Assembly (NCBI GenBank): GCA_016715245.1 | Contig: JADKAS010000003.1 | Span: forward strand, 62,001-126,000 | Direction of reading: 5' to 3' | DNA: 64,000 bases | Source of the DNA: Saprospiraceae bacterium | GTDB taxonomy: Bacteria; Bacteroidota; Bacteroidia; Chitinophagales; Saprospiraceae | Shown: positions 55,573 to 63,955 of the stretch, piece by piece | How the letters are laid out: the number at the start of each line of letters is the position of its first letter | How positions within the stretch are numbered: the stretch's first letter is position 1 | The notes under the pieces: generated by a model | Told to the model about the DNA's origin: nothing | Seen by the model: the letters and a program-made list of their open reading frames with translations, nothing else | Database searches by the model: none | Position numbers and translations under genes: made by a program

Positions 55573-55917
55573 ATGGAGTTTTATCAATTACCCGAATTCG
55601 ATAAAGACTTAAAATCACTTTTGAAGAAATACAGAACTTTAAACGATGATTTGGGTGAGATTAAGACCATTCTTAAAAAGCGACCTGACGAAAGGTCACC
55701 GTTTAGTTTTCGAATTGATCATTTAGGTTTGGAAACGTGTATCATAAAGGTCAAAAAAATTGCTTGTAAAGCGTTAAAAGGTCGGGGAGTAAATTCAGGT
55801 TTGAGATTAGTTTATGCTTACTTTCCTGACGAACAAAAAATTACATTCATAGAATTGTACCATAAGAACGACAAGGAAAATGAAGACAGGAACAGAATAA
55901 CAGAAAATTTTAAATAA
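55573..55917 (+). CDS. RelE/ParE-superfamily toxin of the Panacea module
   Basis: A 114-residue small basic protein with the RelE-like fold: N-terminal helices (PEFDKDLKSLLKKYRTLNDD), middle strands (LETCIIKVKKIACKALKG) and the C-terminal block LRLVYAYFPDEQKITFIELY followed by HKNDKENEDRNRI, which carries the Tyr/His/Lys/Arg typical of this superfamily. Members cleave ribosome-bound mRNA or poison gyrase; the sequence alone does not say which. Its ATG lies 3 bases after the antitoxin stop, so the two are translationally linked. The frame is intact, unlike the genes on both sides. Confidence 0.82.
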   Translation: MEFYQLPEFDKDLKSLLKKYRTLNDDLGEIKTILKKRPDERSPFSFRIDHLGLETCIIKVKKIACKALKGRGVNSGLRLVYAYFPDEQKITFIELYHKNDKENEDRNRITENFK

Positions 55918-55958
55918 TTATGATGGTTACAGCCCCCGGCCGTTTTAAATTAATAAAT

Positions 55959-56385
55959 TTATAAAAACCGTTTTTTACCCTCCTCATCCGGTACGACACA
56001 CTCCGTTTGCCACCAATGCAGTCTGTGTCTTTTCCTGGCAATCAGGTCGTAAACAGCATTTCTCAGGAATTTTGGCGAAATATACCAAAGATATCTGGCC
56101 GGATGGTTCAACGCTTTCAGTATGACAAAAACAGCATCTGACTTGTCGTAAACCTCCTTTTTAAAGAAAACAAGTATGGAATCAGTCTCCTGAAATCTTT
56201 TGTCATAAACCGGTAATTAACTTTCCTACATCGCTTTGCAAAGGAGAAAAATAAAATTGATTTTTTTTGTCCCGTTTGAGCACATATTGTACCCAAAAAT
56301 TACAAAATGTACAGTCGCCGTCAAAGAGAATGACAGGATGTTTTTCTGATATTTCCCTGATGTTGATCACTTCCGGAATTGCCAT
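55959..56385 (-). pseudogene. DCC-family thiol-disulfide oxidoreductase-like protein, frameshifted
   Basis: The start ATG 56385 lies one base after the radA stop, so the two are translationally coupled. The frame reads HPVILFDGDCTFCNFWVQYV with the family D-C-x-x-C motif, then LQSDVGKLITGL and stops at TGA (56203). The other frame goes straight on with YDKRFQETDSILVFFKKEVY, SDAVFVILKALNHPARYLWY and RKRHRLHWWQTECVVPDEEG to TAA at 55961-55959. The span of 427 bases is one more than a multiple of three: dropping one T gives GYDKRFQ and a protein of about 141 residues. This is the usual length of the family, and its members are of unknown function. Either mutated or a sequence error. Confidence 0.75.
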
Positions 56386-56386
56386 G

Positions 56387-57760
56387 TCAACCGAATACTT
56401 CTCTGAGCATATCATCGACTTTAGTGACCGTTTCCAGCCGAATATTATACTTTTTGGCGAGGTTTTTATCAATGGCGTGTTTTGAAGTATACATCACCTC
56501 AAAACCCAGTCTTGCAGCCTCCTGGATTCTTTGTTCGGTACAACTCACAGATCTGATTTCACCAAAAAGACCTACTTCGCCGCAGAAACAATATTTTTTA
56601 TTGACATAGATATTTTCCAGCGAGGATATCAGAGAGACAACAACCGCAAGATCGATGCCCGGATCAGTTACTTTCAGCCCGCCGGCCATATTCAGGAAAA
56701 CGTCATTCTGTCCGAAGGCAAGTCCGCATCTTTTTTCAAGAACAGCCAGCAACATAGACATTCTCCTCAGGTCAAAACCTGTGGTTGACCTTTGAGGATT
56801 GCCATAGATAGCCGGACTGACCAATGCCTGAGTCTCAATCAGTAAGGGTCTCAAACCTTCCATTGACGCTCCAATGGAAGATCCGCTGAGTTTGTCTTCA
56901 TTGGAGGAAATGAGGAGTTCTGAAGGGTTTGGCACTTCTTTCATTCCTTCATATTGCATAGAATAAATACCGATTTCGTCAGTGGAGCCAAATCTGTTTT
57001 TTAATGTCCTGACAATTCTGTAGGCATAGTGTTGGTCCCCTTCAAACTGAAGAACAACATCTACTATATGTTCCAATAGTTTGGGACCGGCGATGGCGCC
57101 ATCTTTGGTGATGTGACCGATGATAAAAACCGGAATATTGGTTTCTTTGGCAAATCGCTGCAATTCTCCGGTACATTCCTTTACCTGTGAGATACTCCCG
57201 GGAGTGCTGTCAATATGAGGGCTTACAAGCGTTTGAATGGAGTCCACAACAATCATGTGGGGTGAAAGCCGCGAAGCTTCCTTAAGTATTGTTTCTACAT
57301 TGGTTTCTGTATAAATGTAGCATTCAGGGTTGCTGTACGCAATGCGGTTTGCCCTCATTTTGATTTGTTCCTCACTCTCTTCTCCTGAAATGTAAAGTAC
57401 CCTGGCTTTTTGTTTCAGCGCTATCTGAAGAAGCAAGGTTGACTTTCCGATTCCGGGTTGTCCACCGACGAGAATCACTGAGCCAGCTACAAGGCCGCCT
57501 CCAAGAACTCTGTTCAGTTCCTGATCCATCAGGTCAAACCGTGCATTTTCAAGAGGTACCACTTCGTCGAGTCGGACAGGTTTTGCTTTGGGTTTGCCAC
57601 TTTCTTTCCAGACTCTGGTTTTTTCTTCCTGAGCAGTGGATTTCGATATTACTTCTTCCAGATAGGTATTCCACCCTCCGCAGGAAGGACATTTGCCCAT
57701 CCATTTAATGGATTCAGCTCCGCACGAGGAACAAAAAAATGCTGTTTTAACTTTTGCCAA
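56387..57760 (-). CDS. radA: DNA repair ATPase RadA (Sms)
   Basis: RadA drives branch migration in recombination and natural transformation. The 457 residues match the E. coli length. An N-terminal C4 zinc finger CSSCGAESIKWMGKCPSC (residues 10-27), Walker A GQPGIGKSTL (about 95-104), the RadA-specific LKNRFGSTDEIG (KNRFG) motif, Walker B MIVVDSIQTL, and a C-terminal Lon-like domain with GLKVTDPGIDLAVVVSL are all seen. The DCC-family gene starts one base after its stop. The upstream gap to the amylase gene (57761-57945) holds a plus-strand terminator. Confidence 0.96.
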   Translation of the reverse strand: MAKVKTAFFCSSCGAESIKWMGKCPSCGGWNTYLEEVISKSTAQEEKTRVWKESGKPKAKPVRLDEVVPLENARFDLMDQELNRVLGGGLVAGSVILVGGQPGIGKSTLLLQIALKQKARVLYISGEESEEQIKMRANRIAYSNPECYIYTETNVETILKEASRLSPHMIVVDSIQTLVSPHIDSTPGSISQVKECTGELQRFAKETNIPVFIIGHITKDGAIAGPKLLEHIVDVVLQFEGDQHYAYRIVRTLKNRFGSTDEIGIYSMQYEGMKEVPNPSELLISSNEDKLSGSSIGASMEGLRPLLIETQALVSPAIYGNPQRSTTGFDLRRMSMLLAVLEKRCGLAFGQNDVFLNMAGGLKVTDPGIDLAVVVSLISSLENIYVNKKYCFCGEVGLFGEIRSVSCTEQRIQEAARLGFEVMYTSKHAIDKNLAKKYNIRLETVTKVDDMLREVFG

Positions 57761-57907
57761 TGTAAATATCTTTTGTGTTTTTTAATTATTTTTTTTAACC
57801 ACAAATGTGGAAAAACAATTTTTTTTTTCGTCTTTATATTGTTGACGTTGAAACTATTCCTATAGTGGAATGAAAGTATACGTTTTCAATTGGTTTTTTG
57901 GGGTTAT

Positions 57908-57943
57908 GCAGGGTTAGGATTTATTCTGGCCCTGCTTTTTTTT
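57908..57943 (+). terminator. intrinsic terminator on the plus strand
   Basis: GCAGGG (57908-57913) pairs with CCCTGC (57930-57935) across a 16-base loop and is followed by eight T (57936-57943). It can end transcription only rightward, yet no rightward gene lies between 57761 and it. It may stop an antisense or short RNA arising in the gap, or protect the 3' end of the leftward amylase transcript as a hairpin. Confidence 0.5.
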
Positions 57944-57945
57944 AT

Positions 57946-60900
57946 TTATGGTTTCACATTGACGGTTTCATCAATTTTTAACACTGCATTGTTTTCATTT
58001 TTAATGGATTCACTGATGCCGGAAACGTTATTTTCAATATCTACATTTTCCAATTGTAGAAAAGCCTGACTTCCTTTATTCAATATGGCGGACGGGCCGT
58101 TTGATGCATAACATGAGGTGATTTTGCAATTGGCAATGATGATTTTTCCTTCATTAAATATGCCGCCGGCTTTATCCTGATTAGTGGATATTCCATTGGC
58201 ATGTCCATAACGAATAGAAAATCCATCCAATCTGGAAGTATCTAAGGAAGCAGGGTGATAAATTACATGATAAGTGTTGTCGGTATTGTCCGTTTGTGTA
58301 CCGATATCAGCACTCATTATGGTTTCGTGTAAAGCGATGTTTCTGTCATTCCATCCTGGGTTTCCGGTTTCAGGAAATCCACCATACACTTTTAATCCCG
58401 GAGGAATGGTAAAGTATTTTGTTCTGTCATTATTTGTATTGGTCAGGTAGGTGCCTTTTGCCACCCAGATTTCGTCAAGATTTTCACAAAACGAAGCTGC
58501 ATTTAATGCTTGTTCAAGAGAAGTAAATGCATCTGCCCAGGAGGAACCATTATTTAAGCCGAAGGCATTTTCATTGACAAAAATGACGTTTTTGCCGTTT
58601 ATTAAGTCGGGTTTATTGCACTGTTCCCAGTTCAGTAAATTGGTAAAATCATCATCTCCACCCGCTCCTGTCCAGAATGAAGGCATTTCAGGTAAGGTGG
58701 CCGGATAATTCAGGCTATTTACAGTGGCAGGTGCCTGATAAGTTAATTTGACATTTGCTTTTTGGGAAGGCATGCCTGTACAGTCTGATGCTCCACCGCA
58801 AATCAACGTTTGATCACAACCATTTCCGGGATTGTGCCTGATTTTTGCAATGATCCAGCCTGTGGAATCATTGGTAAAACTACCGGAAAAAGTACCGGTT
58901 CCGCACTGACAATGAAGTTTTTCACCGGTGAGGTAATAAAACTCAAGGCAGTTATCGACGCCTGTTTCCAAAGCATCCTCAATGAAATCATAATTTACAG
59001 AAGAACCCGACTTTGAAAATATTTTACCGACAATGCGGTATGAACACGAGTTTGCCGGCAGACGGCCACCCTGTACCAATGATTCGCAATGGCTGTCTCC
59101 AAGGTCGTCTTCCATTTCCCATTCCTGTGTTGTAGTGATAGGCCCCCGACTGTAATTATCCACTTCGTTTTGCCTGCCCACCGGTGCCCAGACGGCGTAA
59201 CCGTGATAGTGTACCCCATGGTCACTGTATGATGTAGAGTAAGTAAACGAAGGATACCCCACAGCCCTGCATTTTACATTGACCCGATTGGCGCTTCCTC
59301 CGGGTTGAGGTCCGAGAACCGTTGTAGTTGTGCTTATGCCTCCGGAATAGTCTTTTAACACCGTACCGATTGCAAAATCCGTGTCAATCCAGCAATCCTG
59401 ATCAGTTGCCCAGTTATCTGTGGCACAAATGATGGCATTTTGACTTCTTTCGATGACGATGATATCCTGATTATTTGTTGAAGAAGTGACCACATTCCAG
59501 AAAGACGCCTGACTGCTCGGCACTTTATAGTCACCGGCTTTAAAAGTCAACGCTCCATGCAATTTTATGATGTTGGCCAGATCGGTATGTTGTGGCAGTT
59601 GTGAAATATTGGAAGGAATATGGCTAAACCTCTGACTTGTATTGGCCACATTGAATACATCTTCAAAAAAGGACTGCGGATTGCCGTCCATGGCATGCAT
59701 CACAGCATAGGCAGATGCGAGTCTGGGTTCACGCGGATCGACATGCGGGGAAAGTTCCTGTCCGGTATTCCACCCGGTGATATTACCCTGAGTGTTTACT
59801 ATTGGTCTGTAGGTATCGTGGTTATTTACAAATGGAACTGTTCTGTGGATTCGTGTACCGGAGACGTTAATAAACCTCCTGTTTTGTTGGGCTCCCGGCA
59901 ATGTGGAGAGATTAAATGCTCCGTTTCCCATTATCATTGAATATAAACCCCCGGCTCCGTCAAAAGCACGCAGGCCGAAATCAAAAGTTCCGGATCGCTC
60001 TTCTACAGCCAGGGTCCAGTTGTCGAGTTCTGTTTTTCCGCCAACCCATTCCCCTACGGCCAACATCGTATCTGAAGCAGTCGCCCAACCTGCAAGATTC
60101 TGGAGATTCCACAAAAAGTCCCGGCTCACTTCATTTTGAAAATGTTTTACGGCATCAATCCTGATTCCATTGAAGCCCGTTTGTTTTTTATACCATATCA
60201 TCCATTCCCTGAGGTGTTTACGCATATAACCGTTGTTAGTACCAAAACCACCGTTCCGGTAAGGGGAATAGGTAGCCTGATTGGTGTTGTAGATAGCATT
60301 GCTGCTCAAGCCAAATGCACAATCATCATAGGCAATGTCAGGTCCGAATCCCTGCCAGCATATAGGATTTAAGTTTGGGTCGCAGAGATTACAATTATTA
60401 CATCCGAGGATGGGATGAAAGTTCTGATGATTTTTAGGCCACCTTCCCTTTTTAGCCAGATAGGAAGCCGAATCCTGCGTCAGAGCAGGTGTTTCCCAGC
60501 AGGAATACCGGAAGTTTTTCCATTTGTCAGTACAAGGGGCTGTCGGGGCAGCCGGGTCCTGTCCTCCCTGACCCGTATCGCTTCCGGCACCGATGATGTG
60601 GTTGGGTACGATATCTTGAATAACTTCAATCCCATTGGCGTGCATGACGGCTATCATTCGCAACAGTTCATCTTTAGTGCCCAGCCTCGTTTTTGCGTCA
60701 GATTTTTGAAATTTATCACCCAGGTCGTAATGGTCATAAGGGGCATAGCCAACGCCTTTTTCACCGAAGTTCTGATTTTTGATGGTCGGAGGAATCCAGA
60801 TAGCGTCAAAACCCATGGCTTTCAACCGTGGTGCCAGGTCAACAAGATAGTTTGTCCAACCATCCGTATAGTTATTGTTTTTATAATCCCACCAGAAACC

Positions 60901-60990
60901 CTGAAATACCGTTTTTTTCTTGAAACTGGTTTGTTGGAATGAAATATTCCAACTCAGGATTAATATTAAACCGATTAAAAAGATTCTCAT
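57946..60990 (-). CDS. secreted GH13 alpha-amylase-like enzyme with C-terminal beta-helix
   Basis: A 1014-residue exported glucan hydrolase. The signal peptide is MRIFLIGLILILSWNISFQQ. A GH13 (beta/alpha)8 barrel fills about residues 30-450: region I EVIQDIVPNHI, region II GIRIDAVKHF with the nucleophile Asp, region III LAVGEWVGG with the acid/base Glu, and region IV FVNNHDT with the transition-state Asp. A Cys-rich insertion (CNNCNLCDPNLNPIC) follows strand 3. After a barrel-end domain, residues about 790-1014 form a right-handed beta-helix (VFVNENAFGLNNGSSWADAF onward). It stops at GTKP-like NVKP with no T9SS sorting domain, so it may be secreted by a different route or be slightly short. 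Starch or another alpha-glucan is the likely substrate. Confidence 0.86.
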   Translation of the reverse strand: MRIFLIGLILILSWNISFQQTSFKKKTVFQGFWWDYKNNNYTDGWTNYLVDLAPRLKAMGFDAIWIPPTIKNQNFGEKGVGYAPYDHYDLGDKFQKSDAKTRLGTKDELLRMIAVMHANGIEVIQDIVPNHIIGAGSDTGQGGQDPAAPTAPCTDKWKNFRYSCWETPALTQDSASYLAKKGRWPKNHQNFHPILGCNNCNLCDPNLNPICWQGFGPDIAYDDCAFGLSSNAIYNTNQATYSPYRNGGFGTNNGYMRKHLREWMIWYKKQTGFNGIRIDAVKHFQNEVSRDFLWNLQNLAGWATASDTMLAVGEWVGGKTELDNWTLAVEERSGTFDFGLRAFDGAGGLYSMIMGNGAFNLSTLPGAQQNRRFINVSGTRIHRTVPFVNNHDTYRPIVNTQGNITGWNTGQELSPHVDPREPRLASAYAVMHAMDGNPQSFFEDVFNVANTSQRFSHIPSNISQLPQHTDLANIIKLHGALTFKAGDYKVPSSQASFWNVVTSSTNNQDIIVIERSQNAIICATDNWATDQDCWIDTDFAIGTVLKDYSGGISTTTTVLGPQPGGSANRVNVKCRAVGYPSFTYSTSYSDHGVHYHGYAVWAPVGRQNEVDNYSRGPITTTQEWEMEDDLGDSHCESLVQGGRLPANSCSYRIVGKIFSKSGSSVNYDFIEDALETGVDNCLEFYYLTGEKLHCQCGTGTFSGSFTNDSTGWIIAKIRHNPGNGCDQTLICGGASDCTGMPSQKANVKLTYQAPATVNSLNYPATLPEMPSFWTGAGGDDDFTNLLNWEQCNKPDLINGKNVIFVNENAFGLNNGSSWADAFTSLEQALNAASFCENLDEIWVAKGTYLTNTNNDRTKYFTIPPGLKVYGGFPETGNPGWNDRNIALHETIMSADIGTQTDNTDNTYHVIYHPASLDTSRLDGFSIRYGHANGISTNQDKAGGIFNEGKIIIANCKITSCYASNGPSAILNKGSQAFLQLENVDIENNVSGISESIKNENNAVLKIDETVNVKP

Positions 60991-61049
60991 TATTTACCCT
61001 ATTAATAAAAATAATTAAACAGAAATTAAACCAAATTCTCTGTGAAAAA

Positions 61050-61057
61050 CAAAATTA
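61050..61057 (-). promoter_or_regulatory. -7 promoter element for the amylase-like gene
   Basis: The minus strand reads TAATTTTG (TAnnTTTG), 60 bases before the ATG at 60990. Confidence 0.35.
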
Positions 61058-61100
61058 AGTGTTTTGTAAAATATTGCGGTAGAAACGCGGATAAAAATCG

Positions 61101-61574
61101 TTATTTTTCCAATCGGGAAGCTTTTCTGAAATATCTGGGATGCACAAATAGCAAGCCGAAAGAAACTCCATCTTCTTTTCCCGTTTTGGAATGGTGAGCA
61201 CCGTGGGCCCTGAGTATGGCTCTGCTGTAAGGACTGTCCAGTTGGCGGAACCAGGAAAAACGCTGATGGATGTACACATCGTGTATAAGGAAATAAATCA
61301 GACCGTAGATGGAAATGCCAACGCCCACAAAAAACAACCAGGTGTAAGATTCTACAAGCGTACCAATCATATAGGAAGCGGCACTCGGAATGGCAAAAAC
61401 GAGGAAAAACAAGTCATTTTTTTCAAAAAACCCCTCTTTTTCAAAATGCGGCTTGTGGTGGTCTTCGTGCCAGCCCCAGCCCCAGCCATGCATGATGTAT
61501 TTATGTGCCAGCCATGCAACAAATTCCATGATAATGACGGTAATTACCACAATGCCAATATAATAAACGGTCAT
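61101..61574 (-). CDS. crtZ: beta-carotene 3-hydroxylase (fatty acid hydroxylase superfamily)
   Basis: A 157-residue membrane di-iron oxygenase that hydroxylates carotenoid rings, turning beta-carotene toward zeaxanthin. The eight-His iron-binding pattern is complete: WLAHKYIMHGWGWGWHEDHH, then LIHDVYIHQRFSWF and AHGAHHSK. Four helices surround these motifs. The length matches CrtZ. No other carotenoid genes (crtB, crtI, crtY) lie in the window, so pigment synthesis is only suggested. A C-4 sterol-type hydroxylase is a less likely alternative. Confidence 0.88.
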   Translation of the reverse strand: MTVYYIGIVVITVIIMEFVAWLAHKYIMHGWGWGWHEDHHKPHFEKEGFFEKNDLFFLVFAIPSAASYMIGTLVESYTWLFFVGVGISIYGLIYFLIHDVYIHQRFSWFRQLDSPYSRAILRAHGAHHSKTGKEDGVSFGLLFVHPRYFRKASRLEK

Positions 61575-61801
61575 GACTATTCCTTTTCGGGGTAAACAAT
61601 TAAATTACTTATATGTTTATGCATGACTTATTAAAGTTGAATAATTTGTAAATTAGCTCTGGTTGTTAAAATCTCAAATCATAATATAATAGTTTTTTTT
61701 TGATCAATCTGAAATATGAATTATATGTCTATAAAAGACATTTACGATTAATTAACTTAACTGCCGAACAGCTTTTTACCCTATTATTGTTAAAAATACA
61801 C

Positions 61802-61809
61802 TATCTTTG
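61802..61809 (+). promoter_or_regulatory. -7 promoter element for pyk
   Basis: TATCTTTG matches TAnnTTTG and lies 25 bases before the pyk ATG at 61834. No TTG at the expected -33 spacing is clear. Confidence 0.5.
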
Positions 61810-61833
61810 CAACTTTTTAAAATGTAAGTTTAA

Positions 61834-63279
61834 ATGGCTCCGTTAATCCCGATCTCAAACCATAAAAAAACCAAGATAATTGCTACGGTTGGACCAGCGT
61901 GTTCTTCCAAAGAAAATTTACTCAGTTTGGTAAAAGCAGGTGTCAATGTATTCAGACTGAATTTTTCTCATAGTTCGCATGATGTGCACAAAGAAGTCAT
62001 CGACAATATTCTGGAAATTAATGAAAAATACCAGGTACACATCGGTATTCTGGCAGATCTTCAGGGACCGAAACTGCGCATCGGCAAAATGGAAAACGAT
62101 GGCATGCAGATTAAACCGGGCGATATTCTGACCTTTACCAATAAAGAATGTCTTGGAAATATGGATCATATTTATATGAGTTATGAATTATTTCCAACAG
62201 ATGTGGAAGTGGGAGAGAGAGTTATGGTGGATGATGGCAAGATTGTACTCGATGTTATCGAAACCAATAAAAAAAATAAGGTCAAATTGAAAGTCTTATA
62301 CGGAGAATTTCTTTCTTCCAATAAAGGTGTCAATTTGCCGGACACCATCATAAGTCAACCATCACTTACAGAAAAAGACCTTGAGGATCTGGATTTTATC
62401 CTCACACAAAGAGTCAACTGGATTGCGCTGTCTTTTGTCAGACAAGGAAAGGATATTACCGACCTTCAGCGAAGAATAAAGGCTAAAGACCATTTTGCAA
62501 AAGTCATTGCCAAAATTGAAAAACCGGAAGCCATCAAAAATCTGAAAAGTATTATTAAAGCTACCGACGCCATAATGATCGCAAGAGGGGACCTCGGAGT
62601 GGAACTTCCTATGCAGGAATTGCCTGGCCTTCAAAAGATGATTATTGCCAAGTGTATTGAAAAATCAAAACCGGTTATTGTCGCTACGCAGATGATGGAA
62701 AGTATGATAACCAATCCATCACCAACCCGTGCAGAAGTAACGGATGTCGCCAATGCCGTTCTTGATGGAGCGGATGCTGTCATGCTGAGCGCGGAAACCT
62801 CGGTAGGTAAACACCCGGTTTTAGTGGTTGAAGCCATGAATAAGATAATATCCCATGCAGAAACCCAATACGAAATGCATGGTAAAAGATCAAAACCTGA
62901 TCCGACATCATCAACTTATCTTTCCGATGTATTGTGTCTGAACGCACCAAAAATTGCCGAAGAGATCAGCGCTAAGGCTATTCTGGGGTTAACGGTAAAC
63001 GGATACACAGCATTTAAAATATCAAGCTACAGACCCAATTGTAAGATTTATATATTTTCGGACAAAGCCTATATGTTGAGCACGCTTTCTCTGGTTTGGG
63101 GAGTTAGTCCGTACTTGTATACCAAATTTACTACCACGGATGAAACCATCGAAGATTTAAATAACATTCTGAAAGATGAAGGCGAGATTTCTGAAGGCGA
63201 CATTGTGGTCAATACCGGTAGTATGCCTTTGCACAAGAGATTCAGAACGAATATGTTGAAAATAACTGTAGTAGAATAG
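61834..63279 (+). CDS. pyk: pyruvate kinase
   Basis: Makes pyruvate and ATP from phosphoenolpyruvate and ADP in glycolysis. The 481 residues match the family. The barrel shows KIIATVGPACSSKENL, FRLNFSHSSHDVH (nucleotide site), ADLQGPKLRIG (flanking the B domain), the catalytic-lysine signature KVIAKIEKPEAI, the divalent-metal Glu/Asp in MIARGDLGVELP, and AVMLSAETSVGKHPV. The C-terminal regulatory domain ends GSMPLHKRFRTNMLKI. The lysoplasmalogenase-like gene follows one base after its stop, so they form an operon. Confidence 0.97.
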   Translation: MAPLIPISNHKKTKIIATVGPACSSKENLLSLVKAGVNVFRLNFSHSSHDVHKEVIDNILEINEKYQVHIGILADLQGPKLRIGKMENDGMQIKPGDILTFTNKECLGNMDHIYMSYELFPTDVEVGERVMVDDGKIVLDVIETNKKNKVKLKVLYGEFLSSNKGVNLPDTIISQPSLTEKDLEDLDFILTQRVNWIALSFVRQGKDITDLQRRIKAKDHFAKVIAKIEKPEAIKNLKSIIKATDAIMIARGDLGVELPMQELPGLQKMIIAKCIEKSKPVIVATQMMESMITNPSPTRAEVTDVANAVLDGADAVMLSAETSVGKHPVLVVEAMNKIISHAETQYEMHGKRSKPDPTSSTYLSDVLCLNAPKIAEEISAKAILGLTVNGYTAFKISSYRPNCKIYIFSDKAYMLSTLSLVWGVSPYLYTKFTTTDETIEDLNNILKDEGEISEGDIVVNTGSMPLHKRFRTNMLKITVVE

Positions 63280-63280
63280 A

Positions 63281-63934
63281 ATGTTGCAGCAGGTTTTATT
63301 TAAAAAATTTACCATTTTTTATCTGGCTGTTGCCATTCTTTATTTTCTGGCTCTTTTTTTTCTGCCTCAATACGTGTCAGTTACAAAACCTCTGATCATG
63401 TCAAGTCTGATCGGGTTTTACATTTCAACGGAAACCAGACAAAACAACGGATTTCTGCTGGGTATGATTTTTGCCTTGCTGGGTGACATTTTTTTGATGT
63501 TTGATAATGACTCTTTTTTTATAGCAGGACTGTTTTGTTTTCTGTTGATGCAATGGACTTACCTTTTTACGTTTAAACAACATTTTACCAAACCAAATGT
63601 AAAAACGGCATTGTATTTTACCACAATATTTCTGATTTCCTGTTCTTTACTCGCCTGGATGTGGCCTTATTTAGGAAGCATGAAAATGCATGTTACCATT
63701 TATTTTATTTCCATTCTAAGTATGGTGTTTTTTGCTATCACCAGAGACAAAAACATACCATTTTATTTTTCTGTTGTGTCCGGCGCCATCTTGTTTTTGA
63801 TATCCGATGCGTTGCTGGCGGTCAATAAGTTTGCCCTTCAGTTCAACTATGCTGGTGTATTAGTCATGTTGACGTATATAGCAGCCCAGTATTTAATAGT
63901 GACGGGCATCGTCGGTCAACGATATCATAAATAG
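63281..63934 (+). CDS. YhhN/TMEM86-family membrane protein (lysoplasmalogenase-like)
   Basis: A 217-residue membrane protein with about eight helices. The family core is visible: PLIMSSLIGFYIS, GMIFALLGDIFLMFDND (the conserved Gly-Asp of the active site) and GAILFLISDALLAVNKFA (second conserved Ser-Asp). Mammalian and bacterial relatives hydrolyse the vinyl-ether bond of lysoplasmalogen. Whether the enzyme does that here is unknown. It begins one base after pyk and is co-transcribed with it. Confidence 0.85.
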   Translation: MLQQVLFKKFTIFYLAVAILYFLALFFLPQYVSVTKPLIMSSLIGFYISTETRQNNGFLLGMIFALLGDIFLMFDNDSFFIAGLFCFLLMQWTYLFTFKQHFTKPNVKTALYFTTIFLISCSLLAWMWPYLGSMKMHVTIYFISILSMVFFAITRDKNIPFYFSVVSGAILFLISDALLAVNKFALQFNYAGVLVMLTYIAAQYLIVTGIVGQRYHK

Positions 63935-63955
63935 AGTTTCCGGATAATAATTATC

